Shown here one piece after another: positions 46,101 through 53,981 of a stretch of 64,000 bases of DNA. This DNA is from an uncultured Treponema sp. (GTDB lineage Bacteria; Spirochaetota; Spirochaetia; Treponematales; Treponemataceae). Made by a program: the position numbers and the translations under genes. Numbering within the stretch: the stretch's first letter is position 1; each line of letters starts with the position of its first letter. The notes under the pieces were generated by a model that was not told where the DNA came from, made no database searches, and saw nothing but the letters and a program-made list of their open reading frames with translations. Location: the NCBI GenBank assembly GCA_949300145.1, contig CASGDA010000011.1:30537-94536 (forward strand). The letters run 5' to 3'.

Positions 46101-48293
46101 TTAATCAGAAAAAGAGGCGTCGTCGGAGAATATTGAGCCGGACAGAATCCTGATTGACGAAGCCCGTGCGACCGAAAACGAACACGGTTTATGCTCCGGC
46201 TCCAGAGTCCCGAAAACCCTGAGCCGCCTGCCCTTTCCCGGGCTTTCCTGCGACAAATCCACGGTATTTGCCGGCCTGAAAAGACAGGCCTTCACCCCGG
46301 ATTCCGACCCCTCGTCCGTGGTTATCTCCAGAAGAGAGCCGGTTTTGCAGGCCTGTTCTATGAGGCGGAGTTTGCCGGGGAAATCCAGCGCCTTCGCCTC
46401 GTTCTTCTCAAAACGCACCCCGGCGGGATCAAGCTGCGCGTCCGAAACAACCGTCTTTGCGGCTATTCTGGCTTCCAGGACATTCCTCACGGATTCCGGT
46501 ATATCCATCGATTCGAGGCGGGACAGCAGATGTTCTTTCAATTCTGCATACAGAAGGACCCGCTCTTTATCATCCTCCGGAGGACGGTTTTCCCGGCAGG
46601 ATAAAAACATATCAAAACCGGTATCCGCGGCGGAAGGAAGCCCTGCATGGAAAACGGTTTTCCGGGCAATCCTTGACGGGACAGAAAGGGCGTCCCCCGC
46701 CGGAGCGGACGCACGCACCTGTGTTCCCTGCGGGGAAAGAAAGTCAAGGCCTTCCGCAGTCAGGGCTTTTTCCACCTCGGTTTTTGAAAGCTGCGTTAAA
46801 AGATAAACACCCGGCGCAAGTTCTTCCCGGACAATGGAATGAAGGTTCCCTCCCTTCTCAAAAAACGGGCGCACTCTCTTTTCAACCTTGAGGACAAACC
46901 CGTTGTACAAATGGACGGAAGAAAAAGACGAATACCAGTCGCCCAGAGAAAACCTGACGTTCTCCGGAAGCGCCGCCCCGAAAGAGGAAAAAGCCTCTTC
47001 CGCGTTTTTTTCGGTTTTTCCGGAAGAAAAGGCGGAGGAGCAGGCTTTCCGGGTTATACGGAAAATACCTGCGGTCTGGAGCTGCACCGGCTCCATGAAA
47101 TACATGAGCGGCAAAAGGTCTTTGAGGGTGGCGCCCTGGAGCAGCGTCACGTCAAATGAAGGCTCCACAAACAAAACACCGGGAGCGGCCTCTCCCTCCG
47201 CCGGAAGCCCGGCGGATAAAGCGCTGTTGAGGGAAAAGAGAGAGCCTTCCTGCACAAGCAAACCGAAAGACAAAGCCGCCTGCAACGGAGGAACTTCCGC
47301 GCAGGAAGACGTTCCGGCATCGATCATTGAAGCGAAGCGGCTTCTGCCGGAAGAACCGGCTTTTACAGGCAGAGTGTTCCCGGAAGCGGCGCCGCTTTCT
47401 ATCTTATCCTCTATTAAAAACAGGAAACGCTCCAAATCGGAGCGGCTGTATTTTCCGCCGGAAGAAAGACAGCCCGCAAGCAGGGAAAAAAGCGACGCCC
47501 TTTCATTTATAACCGACGGCACGGAAAGCCTGCATGAGGCGGCGGCGCACAGCCATACGGTTCTCTCCAAAACCGGAAGGGAGGCGAATTCCTTCCATAC
47601 AAAAACATCCGGGACAAGCCGCCCGTCCTGGTTTTTTACAAGGGAAAGCCTTTTCAGGGCGGCGGAAAAAACATCAACGTGACACGGAAAATCAGGGAAA
47701 ACGGCCGCAAAAAGCTCCGCATCTTTTTTCTTCAGGGTGGAATCCATTTTTTCCGCGGGCCTGCAGTGCAGGAAATAACAGAAAACGCCGGCCGCCGTCA
47801 AATCAGAGGCGGGCACCGCCCCGGAGAAGAAGCCCTCTTCCGCGGGGGAAAGCTCTCGTCCGCCTGACGAAAACAGGCAGGAAAAATCAGCCAGCCCGCG
47901 CAGATCCTCTTCAAGATAGGGGTTGACCCGGTAACCGGAGGAGCTGCTCTCGCCCGTCCTGAAAATGAGGAGGCGCTCCTCAAGATTGAGAATCCTGTCA
48001 TATAATTCCGGGAAGCTGTATTCCCCGGAAAAAAGCCGTACAAGCTTCATCCTGTCCGGTTCAGTCAGAACAAAAACACCGGTTATAAGCTTTAAATCCA
48101 GACCGTCAAGGGCGGCAAGAATATTCTTCCGGACTTCCGGCTTACGTAAAAACGCGGCAAGGGAGTCAGCGAGTTTCTGCTTGCTGAAAGGGGTTTTCAC
48201 CGGCCCCAGATAAAGGCGCACGAGATTGAAAAAATGTTTGTCGGAAAGCTTCAGGAGGGCATCTTTCCAAACCGAAACAGAAGAAGCTTTCAT
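46101..48293 (-). CDS. Helicase-associated partner of XPB (large, Helicase_C_3-like)
   Basis: About 730 residues; ATG 48293 forms an ATGA overlap with the helicase stop, and an ATG two codons upstream is also possible. No ATPase motifs. The N-terminal half is helical (winged-helix-like repeats: LSDKHFFNLVRLYLGPVKTPFSKQ). The middle and C-terminal parts (GVLFVEPSFDVTLLQG, FRITRKACSSAFSSGKT, GVYLLTQLSKTEVEKAL) follow the pattern of the helicase-associated XPB/Ssl2-like domain found beside bacterial XPB. Inference: it forms a complex with the adjacent XPB helicase, loading or regulating it in repair or transcription. It is followed by about 110 nt with no gene, then the nagB promoter. Confidence 0.75.
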   Translation of the reverse strand: MKASSVSVWKDALLKLSDKHFFNLVRLYLGPVKTPFSKQKLADSLAAFLRKPEVRKNILAALDGLDLKLITGVFVLTEPDRMKLVRLFSGEYSFPELYDRILNLEERLLIFRTGESSSSGYRVNPYLEEDLRGLADFSCLFSSGGRELSPAEEGFFSGAVPASDLTAAGVFCYFLHCRPAEKMDSTLKKKDAELFAAVFPDFPCHVDVFSAALKRLSLVKNQDGRLVPDVFVWKEFASLPVLERTVWLCAAASCRLSVPSVINERASLFSLLAGCLSSGGKYSRSDLERFLFLIEDKIESGAASGNTLPVKAGSSGRSRFASMIDAGTSSCAEVPPLQAALSFGLLVQEGSLFSLNSALSAGLPAEGEAAPGVLFVEPSFDVTLLQGATLKDLLPLMYFMEPVQLQTAGIFRITRKACSSAFSSGKTEKNAEEAFSSFGAALPENVRFSLGDWYSSFSSVHLYNGFVLKVEKRVRPFFEKGGNLHSIVREELAPGVYLLTQLSKTEVEKALTAEGLDFLSPQGTQVRASAPAGDALSVPSRIARKTVFHAGLPSAADTGFDMFLSCRENRPPEDDKERVLLYAELKEHLLSRLESMDIPESVRNVLEARIAAKTVVSDAQLDPAGVRFEKNEAKALDFPGKLRLIEQACKTGSLLEITTDEGSESGVKACLFRPANTVDLSQESPGKGRRLRVFGTLEPEHKPCSFSVARASSIRILSGSIFSDDASFSD

Positions 48294-49978
48294 AAACATG
48301 AATCTCCCATGCGGATTATCGAGTATTCATAACCCTGTTCCGCAAGAAATTTCTGCCGGTTGGCGGCGAAATTCTCTTCGACGCTGTGCTCCGTAACGAT
48401 TGTGTAGAACACGGAATCCCTGTCCTTGGGGCGGAGGATTCTGCCGAGACGCTGGGCCTCCTCCTGCCTGCTGCCGAAAGAGCCGGAAACCTGGATGGCG
48501 ACGGAAGCGTCCGGCAGGTCTATGGCGAAATTGGCAACCTTTGAAACCACAATGACTTTCACCTTCCCGGAACGGAAGTCGGCGTAAATCTTTTCCCGGT
48601 GGAGCGCGGGGGTTTTTCCCGTTATCAGCGGGGCATCCAGCAGAGCGGCTATTTCGCCCAGCTGATTCAGGTACTGGCCGATAACCAGAATCTGCTCACC
48701 CTGATGACGCTGAACGAGCGCCGCCGCCGTCTTCGCCTTCACGGGATTCTCGCCGGAAATCCGGTGCTTTTCCCTCAGGGAAGCGGAGGCGTATTTGAAT
48801 TCCAACTCCTCAGGAAGGGCGACACGTATTTCCGAACAGGAGGCGCCGGCAATCCAACCCTGCTCCTCCATTTCCTTCCAGGGAACATCAAAGCGTTTCG
48901 GGCCGACAAGGGAAAACACATCCGATTCCAAGCCGTCCTCCCGCACAAGGGTTGCGGTAAGACCGAGCCTCCTGACGGTCTGGATTTCCGCTGTTATCCT
49001 GAATACCGGCGCCGGAAGAAGGTGGACTTCATCATAAATCACCAGACCCCAGCTCCTTGACCTGAAAAGGTTGAAATGGGGGAATTCCTCCTCCTTTCCG
49101 CCACGCCAGGTTAAAATCTGGTAGGTCGCGACAGTGACAGGCTTTATATCCTTCGCCATCCCGGTGTACTCGCCTATGGAATTTTCATCCAGAAAGGTTT
49201 TGTCTTTCAGTTCGTCAATCCACTGGTGGACGGCGGCGGTGTTCATCGTCAGAATCAGGGTTTCAGTCTGAAGCATTGCCATCACATTCATTCCGACAAC
49301 GGTTTTACCGGAACCGCACGGAAGGACGATAACACCGAATCCCGTTCCCGGATTGTTGTCCCCGACAAAGGCGCGGGAGGCGGCTTCCTGGTAAGAGCGC
49401 ACCTCAAACGGTTTACCGGCCCTTGTCTGCCGCCGGATTTTTATTTCCAGGGGAGAGCCGGACTTCAACGGAACCAAATCCTTCACGGGCCATCCGAGCT
49501 TTAAAAGCTCCTGTTTCACGGTCCCGCGGTTAAGCAAATCCAGCCGGAAAGTGTTTTCTTCATCCTCAACGGGGGAAAGATATTTCGACGCCTTTTTGGA
49601 AGCGGATATTTCACGGAAAATTTTCGCGGACTCTGTTTTTAAAAGAAGGAAACCTCCGCCGCCCGCGGGTTCCTCCATCGTTATTTTCCCGAACCGGGAC
49701 ATAGTACCGGACACCCACTCCAGCAGATTGGACGGAACCGCATAACGGGAAAACTCCTCCAGCACGGAAAGAATCTGCTCCGGCGACAAACCGGCGCTGG
49801 CGGCGTTCCACAGGGAAAGAGGCGTTATACGGTAAGTATGCAGATGCTCCGGTGATTTTTCCAGTTCAGCGAAGGGAATCAGGGCGCACCGGGCTTCGTC
49901 CGCCCCGGGGGCGTGAATATCGAGGAGAATGCTCCGGTCACCCTGAACAATCAACGGATTACTAGAGTCCTTGCGCAT
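48290..49978 (-). CDS. XPB/ERCC3-type DNA repair helicase
   Basis: 562 residues from ATG 49978. The N-terminal XPB-associated domain (about 1-190) is followed by a superfamily 2 core: Walker A VLPCGSGKTVVGM (about 215-227), DEVH box VIYDEVHLLPA (about 313), motif III GLTATLVREDG, and motif VI QEEAQRLGRILRPK. XPB-type enzymes unwind DNA 3'-5'; in bacteria they occur in spirochaetes, mycobacteria and others. It has no ribosome site; a promoter inside the end of the upstream gene finishes 7 nt before the ATG. Translationally coupled to the downstream partner gene. Confidence 0.92.
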   Translation of the reverse strand: MRKDSSNPLIVQGDRSILLDIHAPGADEARCALIPFAELEKSPEHLHTYRITPLSLWNAASAGLSPEQILSVLEEFSRYAVPSNLLEWVSGTMSRFGKITMEEPAGGGGFLLLKTESAKIFREISASKKASKYLSPVEDEENTFRLDLLNRGTVKQELLKLGWPVKDLVPLKSGSPLEIKIRRQTRAGKPFEVRSYQEAASRAFVGDNNPGTGFGVIVLPCGSGKTVVGMNVMAMLQTETLILTMNTAAVHQWIDELKDKTFLDENSIGEYTGMAKDIKPVTVATYQILTWRGGKEEEFPHFNLFRSRSWGLVIYDEVHLLPAPVFRITAEIQTVRRLGLTATLVREDGLESDVFSLVGPKRFDVPWKEMEEQGWIAGASCSEIRVALPEELEFKYASASLREKHRISGENPVKAKTAAALVQRHQGEQILVIGQYLNQLGEIAALLDAPLITGKTPALHREKIYADFRSGKVKVIVVSKVANFAIDLPDASVAIQVSGSFGSRQEEAQRLGRILRPKDRDSVFYTIVTEHSVEENFAANRQKFLAEQGYEYSIIRMGDSCL

Positions 49979-49985
49979 AATTCAT

Positions 49986-50014
49986 AATATAGCGTTTTAC
50001 TGGTACATAATCAA
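49986..50014 (-). promoter_or_regulatory. Leaderless-type promoter of XPB helicase gene
   Basis: Minus strand: -35 TTGATT (50009-50014), 17-bp spacer, -10 TATATT (49986-49991), 7 nt to ATG 49978. It overlaps the last codons of the upstream gene. Confidence 0.55.
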
Positions 50015-51016
50015 ATACGGCCTTGGATTCAGCGAAAAAACCTCCTCCGGGCTCATCAGCGGCGAATCATAGCCCGCGCCTTCCACCGTCGGTTTCAAAA
50101 AAAGCTTGAAAGATTTAAGGGGAATATTCGTGGCGGTCGCATTAAAAGCATAGGTGTTCTTTTTCAGCTGGGGTGAACCGAAGCCGTCCGCACAATGAAT
50201 CAGCTTCACAAGGTCAAAATCGCTGCGAACCTCCTGCCTGTTCTGAATCATCTTGGCTTTAAACTGATGGATTACGAGCATTCTCCTGCCGGGGAGGGCG
50301 TTCTCAATCATATAATCCTGAATCATCTGCTGCGCGGTGTTTATCTCTCCGGCGGAAACAAAGCCTATTTCCTGCATGGGCTTTTCAGTCCGCCACTCCG
50401 GGTCAAGGGCAAGATGGACATTATCGTACTTCAACCACGGAAGGAGTTTTTCCACGGCGCTTTCGACAGAATAACGGCCTATCTGGTGGTCAAGGAAAAC
50501 AAGCCAGCCCCGTTCACGCGCGAATTCGACATACTCCTTCACAACGGAATCCTTCAACAGGCCGATTTCGCCCTCAGGCCAGCAGGTTCCGAAAATAATA
50601 TAGAAAGCCGGAATAATCCCCCTGTTTCCGTTCGCAGCGTCATAAAGGGCGACGAAATCATTCATAACGCCTTCAATTTCCTCAAGGGAATAACGGCCGA
50701 GGATTCCCATTGTGTAGGCACCGGGTTTGCCGTAAAGGGCGAACACATCGTTGTTGAGCAGGAAGGACTGGAGGTCATAGTTTCTGCGGGAGTTTTCGGC
50801 AAGTTCTTTCAAAGACGGCACATTATATGTTTTTTCGGGGGCGGAGCGGCGCACGGCGGCAAGCCCCTCCCAGGTCAGCGCATCCGGGAAAAGCGGCTTG
50901 AAAATCGAAGTCCGCACGGGGTCAGGCTCCCCCAAAGAAGACTGCTCGACAGAAAACAAAACGGAAAGAACACCGGTTAAAAGCAGAAAACATACGGTTG
51001 CCCTGAAGAATTTCAT
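49997..51016 (-). CDS. Secreted protein of unknown function
   Basis: 339 residues with a cleavable-type signal peptide (MKFFRATVCFLLLTGVLSVLFS) and no lipobox Cys. Not recognised as a family. The mature part has alternating strands and helices suggestive of a TIM-barrel: GIIPAFYIIFGTCW, WLVFLDHQIGRYS, NVHLALDPEWRTEKP, GRRMLVIHQFKAKM, FDLVKLIHCADG. The conserved-looking acidic residues in LDH and LDPEW would be natural active-site candidates. GAGGG lies 6 nt before ATG 51016. Upstream of, and on the same strand as, the XPB genes, but XPB has its own promoter. Confidence 0.75.
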   Translation of the reverse strand: MKFFRATVCFLLLTGVLSVLFSVEQSSLGEPDPVRTSIFKPLFPDALTWEGLAAVRRSAPEKTYNVPSLKELAENSRRNYDLQSFLLNNDVFALYGKPGAYTMGILGRYSLEEIEGVMNDFVALYDAANGNRGIIPAFYIIFGTCWPEGEIGLLKDSVVKEYVEFARERGWLVFLDHQIGRYSVESAVEKLLPWLKYDNVHLALDPEWRTEKPMQEIGFVSAGEINTAQQMIQDYMIENALPGRRMLVIHQFKAKMIQNRQEVRSDFDLVKLIHCADGFGSPQLKKNTYAFNATATNIPLKSFKLFLKPTVEGAGYDSPLMSPEEVFSLNPRPYLIMYQ

Positions 51017-51100
51017 TCACACCCTCATAAAAGTAAAATCAGCTTCTCCGAGTATCGGCAGATTTCCGTTTCCCTTTAAGGGTTGAAGAGCGGTTGTATT

Positions 51101-51889
51101 TCAGGTTTCCAAGGAAGCAAGGCTCTGCTCCACGTGTTCGAGCCGGGCCGTCAGCTTGGCGATGTTCTTCTCCAGACGTTCCTTTTCTTTTACCAGCTTT
51201 TCCCTGGGGCTCTCCTCTTCCTTCGCCGAAAGGGAGATTTTAACGGAGTCGGGGCTGTTGCCCTCGGTAAGAAGCTGCCTCGCCTTCGCCCTCTTTTCGG
51301 GGGAACGCTGGGAGGCAACGATTTTCATGGCCTCATAGCCGAAGGAAGGGTCCATATCAACCGAAGCCACTTTCACGGCGGTACGGGCGGTGGTTCTCGG
51401 AAGGCACAAAACGCGGTCTATGTAATCCTCGTAACGGATTCCGGCGGAAAGGCAGAGAAGATGGGCTTTCTCCAGAAGCTTTCCGAGGCCGCTCATCAGG
51501 CGGCCGTTCTCCGCCAGATATTTTTCCTTTATTTCTTCCGTGACGGCGAGCAGTTCCGGGGAGGATTCAATCCCGATTGAGTATATCCCGGCTTCCTCCG
51601 CCTTTTTCAAAAGCCCGTGGAAGCGGGCCCAGAATTCCGTATTGTGGTGCCGGGGTGAAAGCTCCCCGCCCGCAGCCTGACAGCACAAATGGTGCGCGTA
51701 TTCGTGGATTGCGGTGTAAACAAGCTGGTTTTCCGATTCAAAATTCTTGTTGTGCAGGAGGATTTCCCTGTCGTAGGGTTTGTACAGACCGTTTACTTTC
51801 CGGCTCGACTTGCCGGAAAAAACAACCGAAAAATCCGCGGGGCTTTCTTCCAGCCCCAAAAGCATTTCCTTTACCTGATCCTGATTCAT
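51101..51889 (-). CDS. Zincin-type metalloprotease-like protein (SprT-like, HExxH) with coiled coil
   Basis: 262 residues. The zinc motif is in YTAIHEYAHHLCC (HExxH, about residues 62-66), and a third ligand candidate is in RHHNTEFWARFHGLLKKAEEAG, the spacing used by SprT/WSS1-like zincins. No signal peptide, so cytoplasmic. The C-terminal 40 residues form a coiled coil (KEKERLEKNIAKLTARLEH). Its function is unknown; relatives act on DNA-protein crosslinks, which would fit the nearby XPB helicase, but that is only inference. A TATAAT ends 8 nt before ATG 51889 and no ribosome site is visible. Confidence 0.75.
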   Translation of the reverse strand: MNQDQVKEMLLGLEESPADFSVVFSGKSSRKVNGLYKPYDREILLHNKNFESENQLVYTAIHEYAHHLCCQAAGGELSPRHHNTEFWARFHGLLKKAEEAGIYSIGIESSPELLAVTEEIKEKYLAENGRLMSGLGKLLEKAHLLCLSAGIRYEDYIDRVLCLPRTTARTAVKVASVDMDPSFGYEAMKIVASQRSPEKRAKARQLLTEGNSPDSVKISLSAKEEESPREKLVKEKERLEKNIAKLTARLEHVEQSLASLET

Positions 51890-52005
51890 ACAATGAAATT
51901 ATACACCTTACGCGCGTTTTTTTACAGGAGACGGGGAAAGATTTATGTCCGTATGACGAACGGGCGGTTTTTTCTGTCAAAACCCTTCATTCTTATGGTA
52001 TACTT

Positions 52006-52021
52006 TCTTCTTATAAGAAGA
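52006..52021. promoter_or_regulatory. 16-bp perfect palindrome upstream of hsd operon
   Basis: TCTTCTTATAAGAAGA, directly after a TATACT (-10-like) and about 75 nt before hsdM. A further TATAAT lies at 52062-52067, before the AAAGGAG site. Candidate operator for control of the restriction locus. Confidence 0.5.
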
Positions 52022-52095
52022 TAAATTTTCTAAAATTGAAAATACACCGCAATACGGCTGTATAATAGACAGGCAGACTTCCAAAGGAGCACCCA

Positions 52096-53070
52096 ATGGC
52101 GAAGGCAAAAAAACAGGAAACAGAAACACTCAATCTGGATACAATACTTTTTAAGTGCCGGGATATTTTGCGGCAGGAGCGCAACTCCGGTTCTTTTTTT
52201 GAAAAACGGGACATGATGCTGACCCTTGTTTTTCTGCGGTTTATCGGCGAAAAATACGAGGACGGCATCGAAAAACTCCGCAAAGACATACAGGCGCAGG
52301 GATTGGATCCCGACGACCCGCAGATTCAGGCAGCCTTTTTTGATGACGACACCTTTACCGACGGAACCTACAATCTGGAACCGGAAGCCCGCTGGACGGA
52401 TTACGCCGTTCCTCCGGAAAGCAACGCCAACTATGCGTGGATTCTGCATATGCTGCACCATCTGAAAAAACAAAGCGGAGTGGCGGGCTTTCTTTTGGCA
52501 AACGGCGCTTTAGGCGACACCGACGCTTTTGAAATCCGAAAAAAACTGATTCAAAATGATAAAGTGGAAGCCATCATCGTTCTGCCCCGGGAGCTTTTTA
52601 TCACCACCGATATCAGTGTAACGGTGTGGATATTGAACAACAACAAAAAAGGCGGCAGTTACCATAACCGGCAGCTGCGGAAGCGGGAAGGCGAAATCCT
52701 TTTTATGGACTTGCGCACCTGGCGGGAAAATCCCGTTAAAAACGAAGGCAAGAAAAAAGTCATTTTAATATCCCGGCAGATTCAAAAAGCCGCGGAGATT
52801 TATCATACCTGGCAGAATAAAGGAACAGACGGTCTAAATTATGCCGTTCCCGAATTGTACCGCAGCGTAGGAATCAAAGAAATCGAAGAGCGGAATTTCT
52901 CTCTGGTTCCCTCGAAGTATATTGAATTTGTGGATCGGGATCTGGATATTGATTATCCTAAAGAAATGGAACGGATTCAAAAGGAAATGGCGGAGCTTTT
53001 GACACGGGAAGAACAGAGCCGCGCCATGCTGAAAGAAGCCTTCAAAGGAATCGGTTATGGAATCGAATAA
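52096..53070 (+). CDS. hsdM: Type I restriction HsdM subunit, catalytic core deleted
   Basis: 324 residues where about 500-540 are usual. The N-terminal HsdM helical domain (FFEKRDMMLTLVFLRFIGEKY to GTYNLEPEARW) is fused at about residue 99-100 straight to the late part of the methylase domain (DYAVPPESNANYAWILHML, GFLLANGAL, VEAIIVLPRELFITTDISV). The missing segment should hold the FYTP box, the SAM motif DPxCGSGG and the catalytic NPPF. Both edges of such proteins contain Arg-Trp, so a deletion between short repeats is likely. It cannot methylate DNA as written. ATG 52096 has AAAGGAG 6 nt upstream. First gene of the locus, overlapping the next by 14 bp. Confidence 0.88.
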   Translation: MAKAKKQETETLNLDTILFKCRDILRQERNSGSFFEKRDMMLTLVFLRFIGEKYEDGIEKLRKDIQAQGLDPDDPQIQAAFFDDDTFTDGTYNLEPEARWTDYAVPPESNANYAWILHMLHHLKKQSGVAGFLLANGALGDTDAFEIRKKLIQNDKVEAIIVLPRELFITTDISVTVWILNNNKKGGSYHNRQLRKREGEILFMDLRTWRENPVKNEGKKKVILISRQIQKAAEIYHTWQNKGTDGLNYAVPELYRSVGIKEIEERNFSLVPSKYIEFVDRDLDIDYPKEMERIQKEMAELLTREEQSRAMLKEAFKGIGYGIE

Positions 53071-53937
53071 AGTATCAATCCGATTTTTCAACGACCGTGA
53101 AGTCCGCGTAGTCTGGGATGAGGAGAACAACAAATGGCTCTTTTCGGCGACAGATATTGTGAGGGCTATAAACGGAGAAACTGATTATACAAAAGCCGGA
53201 AACTATTGGCGCTGGCTCAAAAGAAAACTCAAGGATCAGGGAATCCAGTTCGTGAGCAACACTCACAAACTGAAAATTACCGCATCCGATGGGAAACGGT
53301 ATAACAGTGATATTCTTGACAGCAATGAAGTCGTAACCGTTGCAAAAAATATGCCCAATAAAAAAGCGGCGGCTTTTTTAGACTGGTTTTTCTACAGTGA
53401 CAATACAATTGACGGACAAAGTAAGAAAAAAGCTTCCAGCTTTTTGAAAGCGGTATCCTAAAAACGCTTCAACCGGGAACCGTACAATGTCTTCAGCAAA
53501 TACACGCCTATCTTTTTGGAGGTCTTTACGAATTTGCAGGACAAATAAGAACAAAAAACACTTCAAAAGGTAATTTTTTATTCTGTCCTGTTCAATATCT
53601 GGATAATACACTGAACGATATAGAAAAAATGCCGGAAACTACTTTTGATGAAATCGTAAACAAATATGTGGAAATGAATATTGCGCATCCCTTTATGGAA
53701 GGTAACGGTAGAAGCGCTCGGATCTGGCTTGATTTGATTTTCAAACATTCTCTGAAAAAATGTGTTGATTGGAGCAAAATTGACAAAAAAGATTATTTGA
53801 ACTCAATGATTGTCAGTTACTCCGACAGTACCGGCATCCGAACTTTGCTGAAAAATGCCCTTACTGACAAAATTGATGACCGCGAAATATTTATGAAAGG
53901 AATCGATTATTCATATTATTATGAACAAGAAGACTAA
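53057..53937 (+). pseudogene. Bro-N/Fic fusion, split by a -1 frame change at an A-run
   Basis: The first frame (53057-53461) encodes a Bro-N-like DNA-binding domain: RFFNDREVRVVWDEENNKW, YWRWLKRKLKDQG, MPNKKAAAFLDW. The second frame continues with FQLFESGILKTLQPG, LQQIHAYLFGGLYEFAGQIR and the Fic active motif HPFMEGNGRSAR, ending at 53937. The join is at the A6 run 53426-53431; a step of -1 there gives a continuous protein of about 293 residues. Fic enzymes transfer AMP or other groups to target proteins and often act as toxins. It sits between hsdM and hsdS and overlaps hsdM. It could be a true frameshift mutation, a sequence error, or programmed slippage. Confidence 0.8.
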
Positions 53938-53981
53938 AAAAGTTTTGACCGGGAAGTTGACGGCGAAAAAAGAGGTTTTTC

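Noticed and set aside
46191..47926. Several long plus-strand frames opposite the helicase-partner gene
   Set aside because: Shadow frames of a GC-rich coding region; no family pattern.
53057..53461. Bro-N part treated as a complete stand-alone gene
   Set aside because: The Fic half continues in the -1 frame without its own start or ribosome site, so a single broken or slipping gene is more likely.
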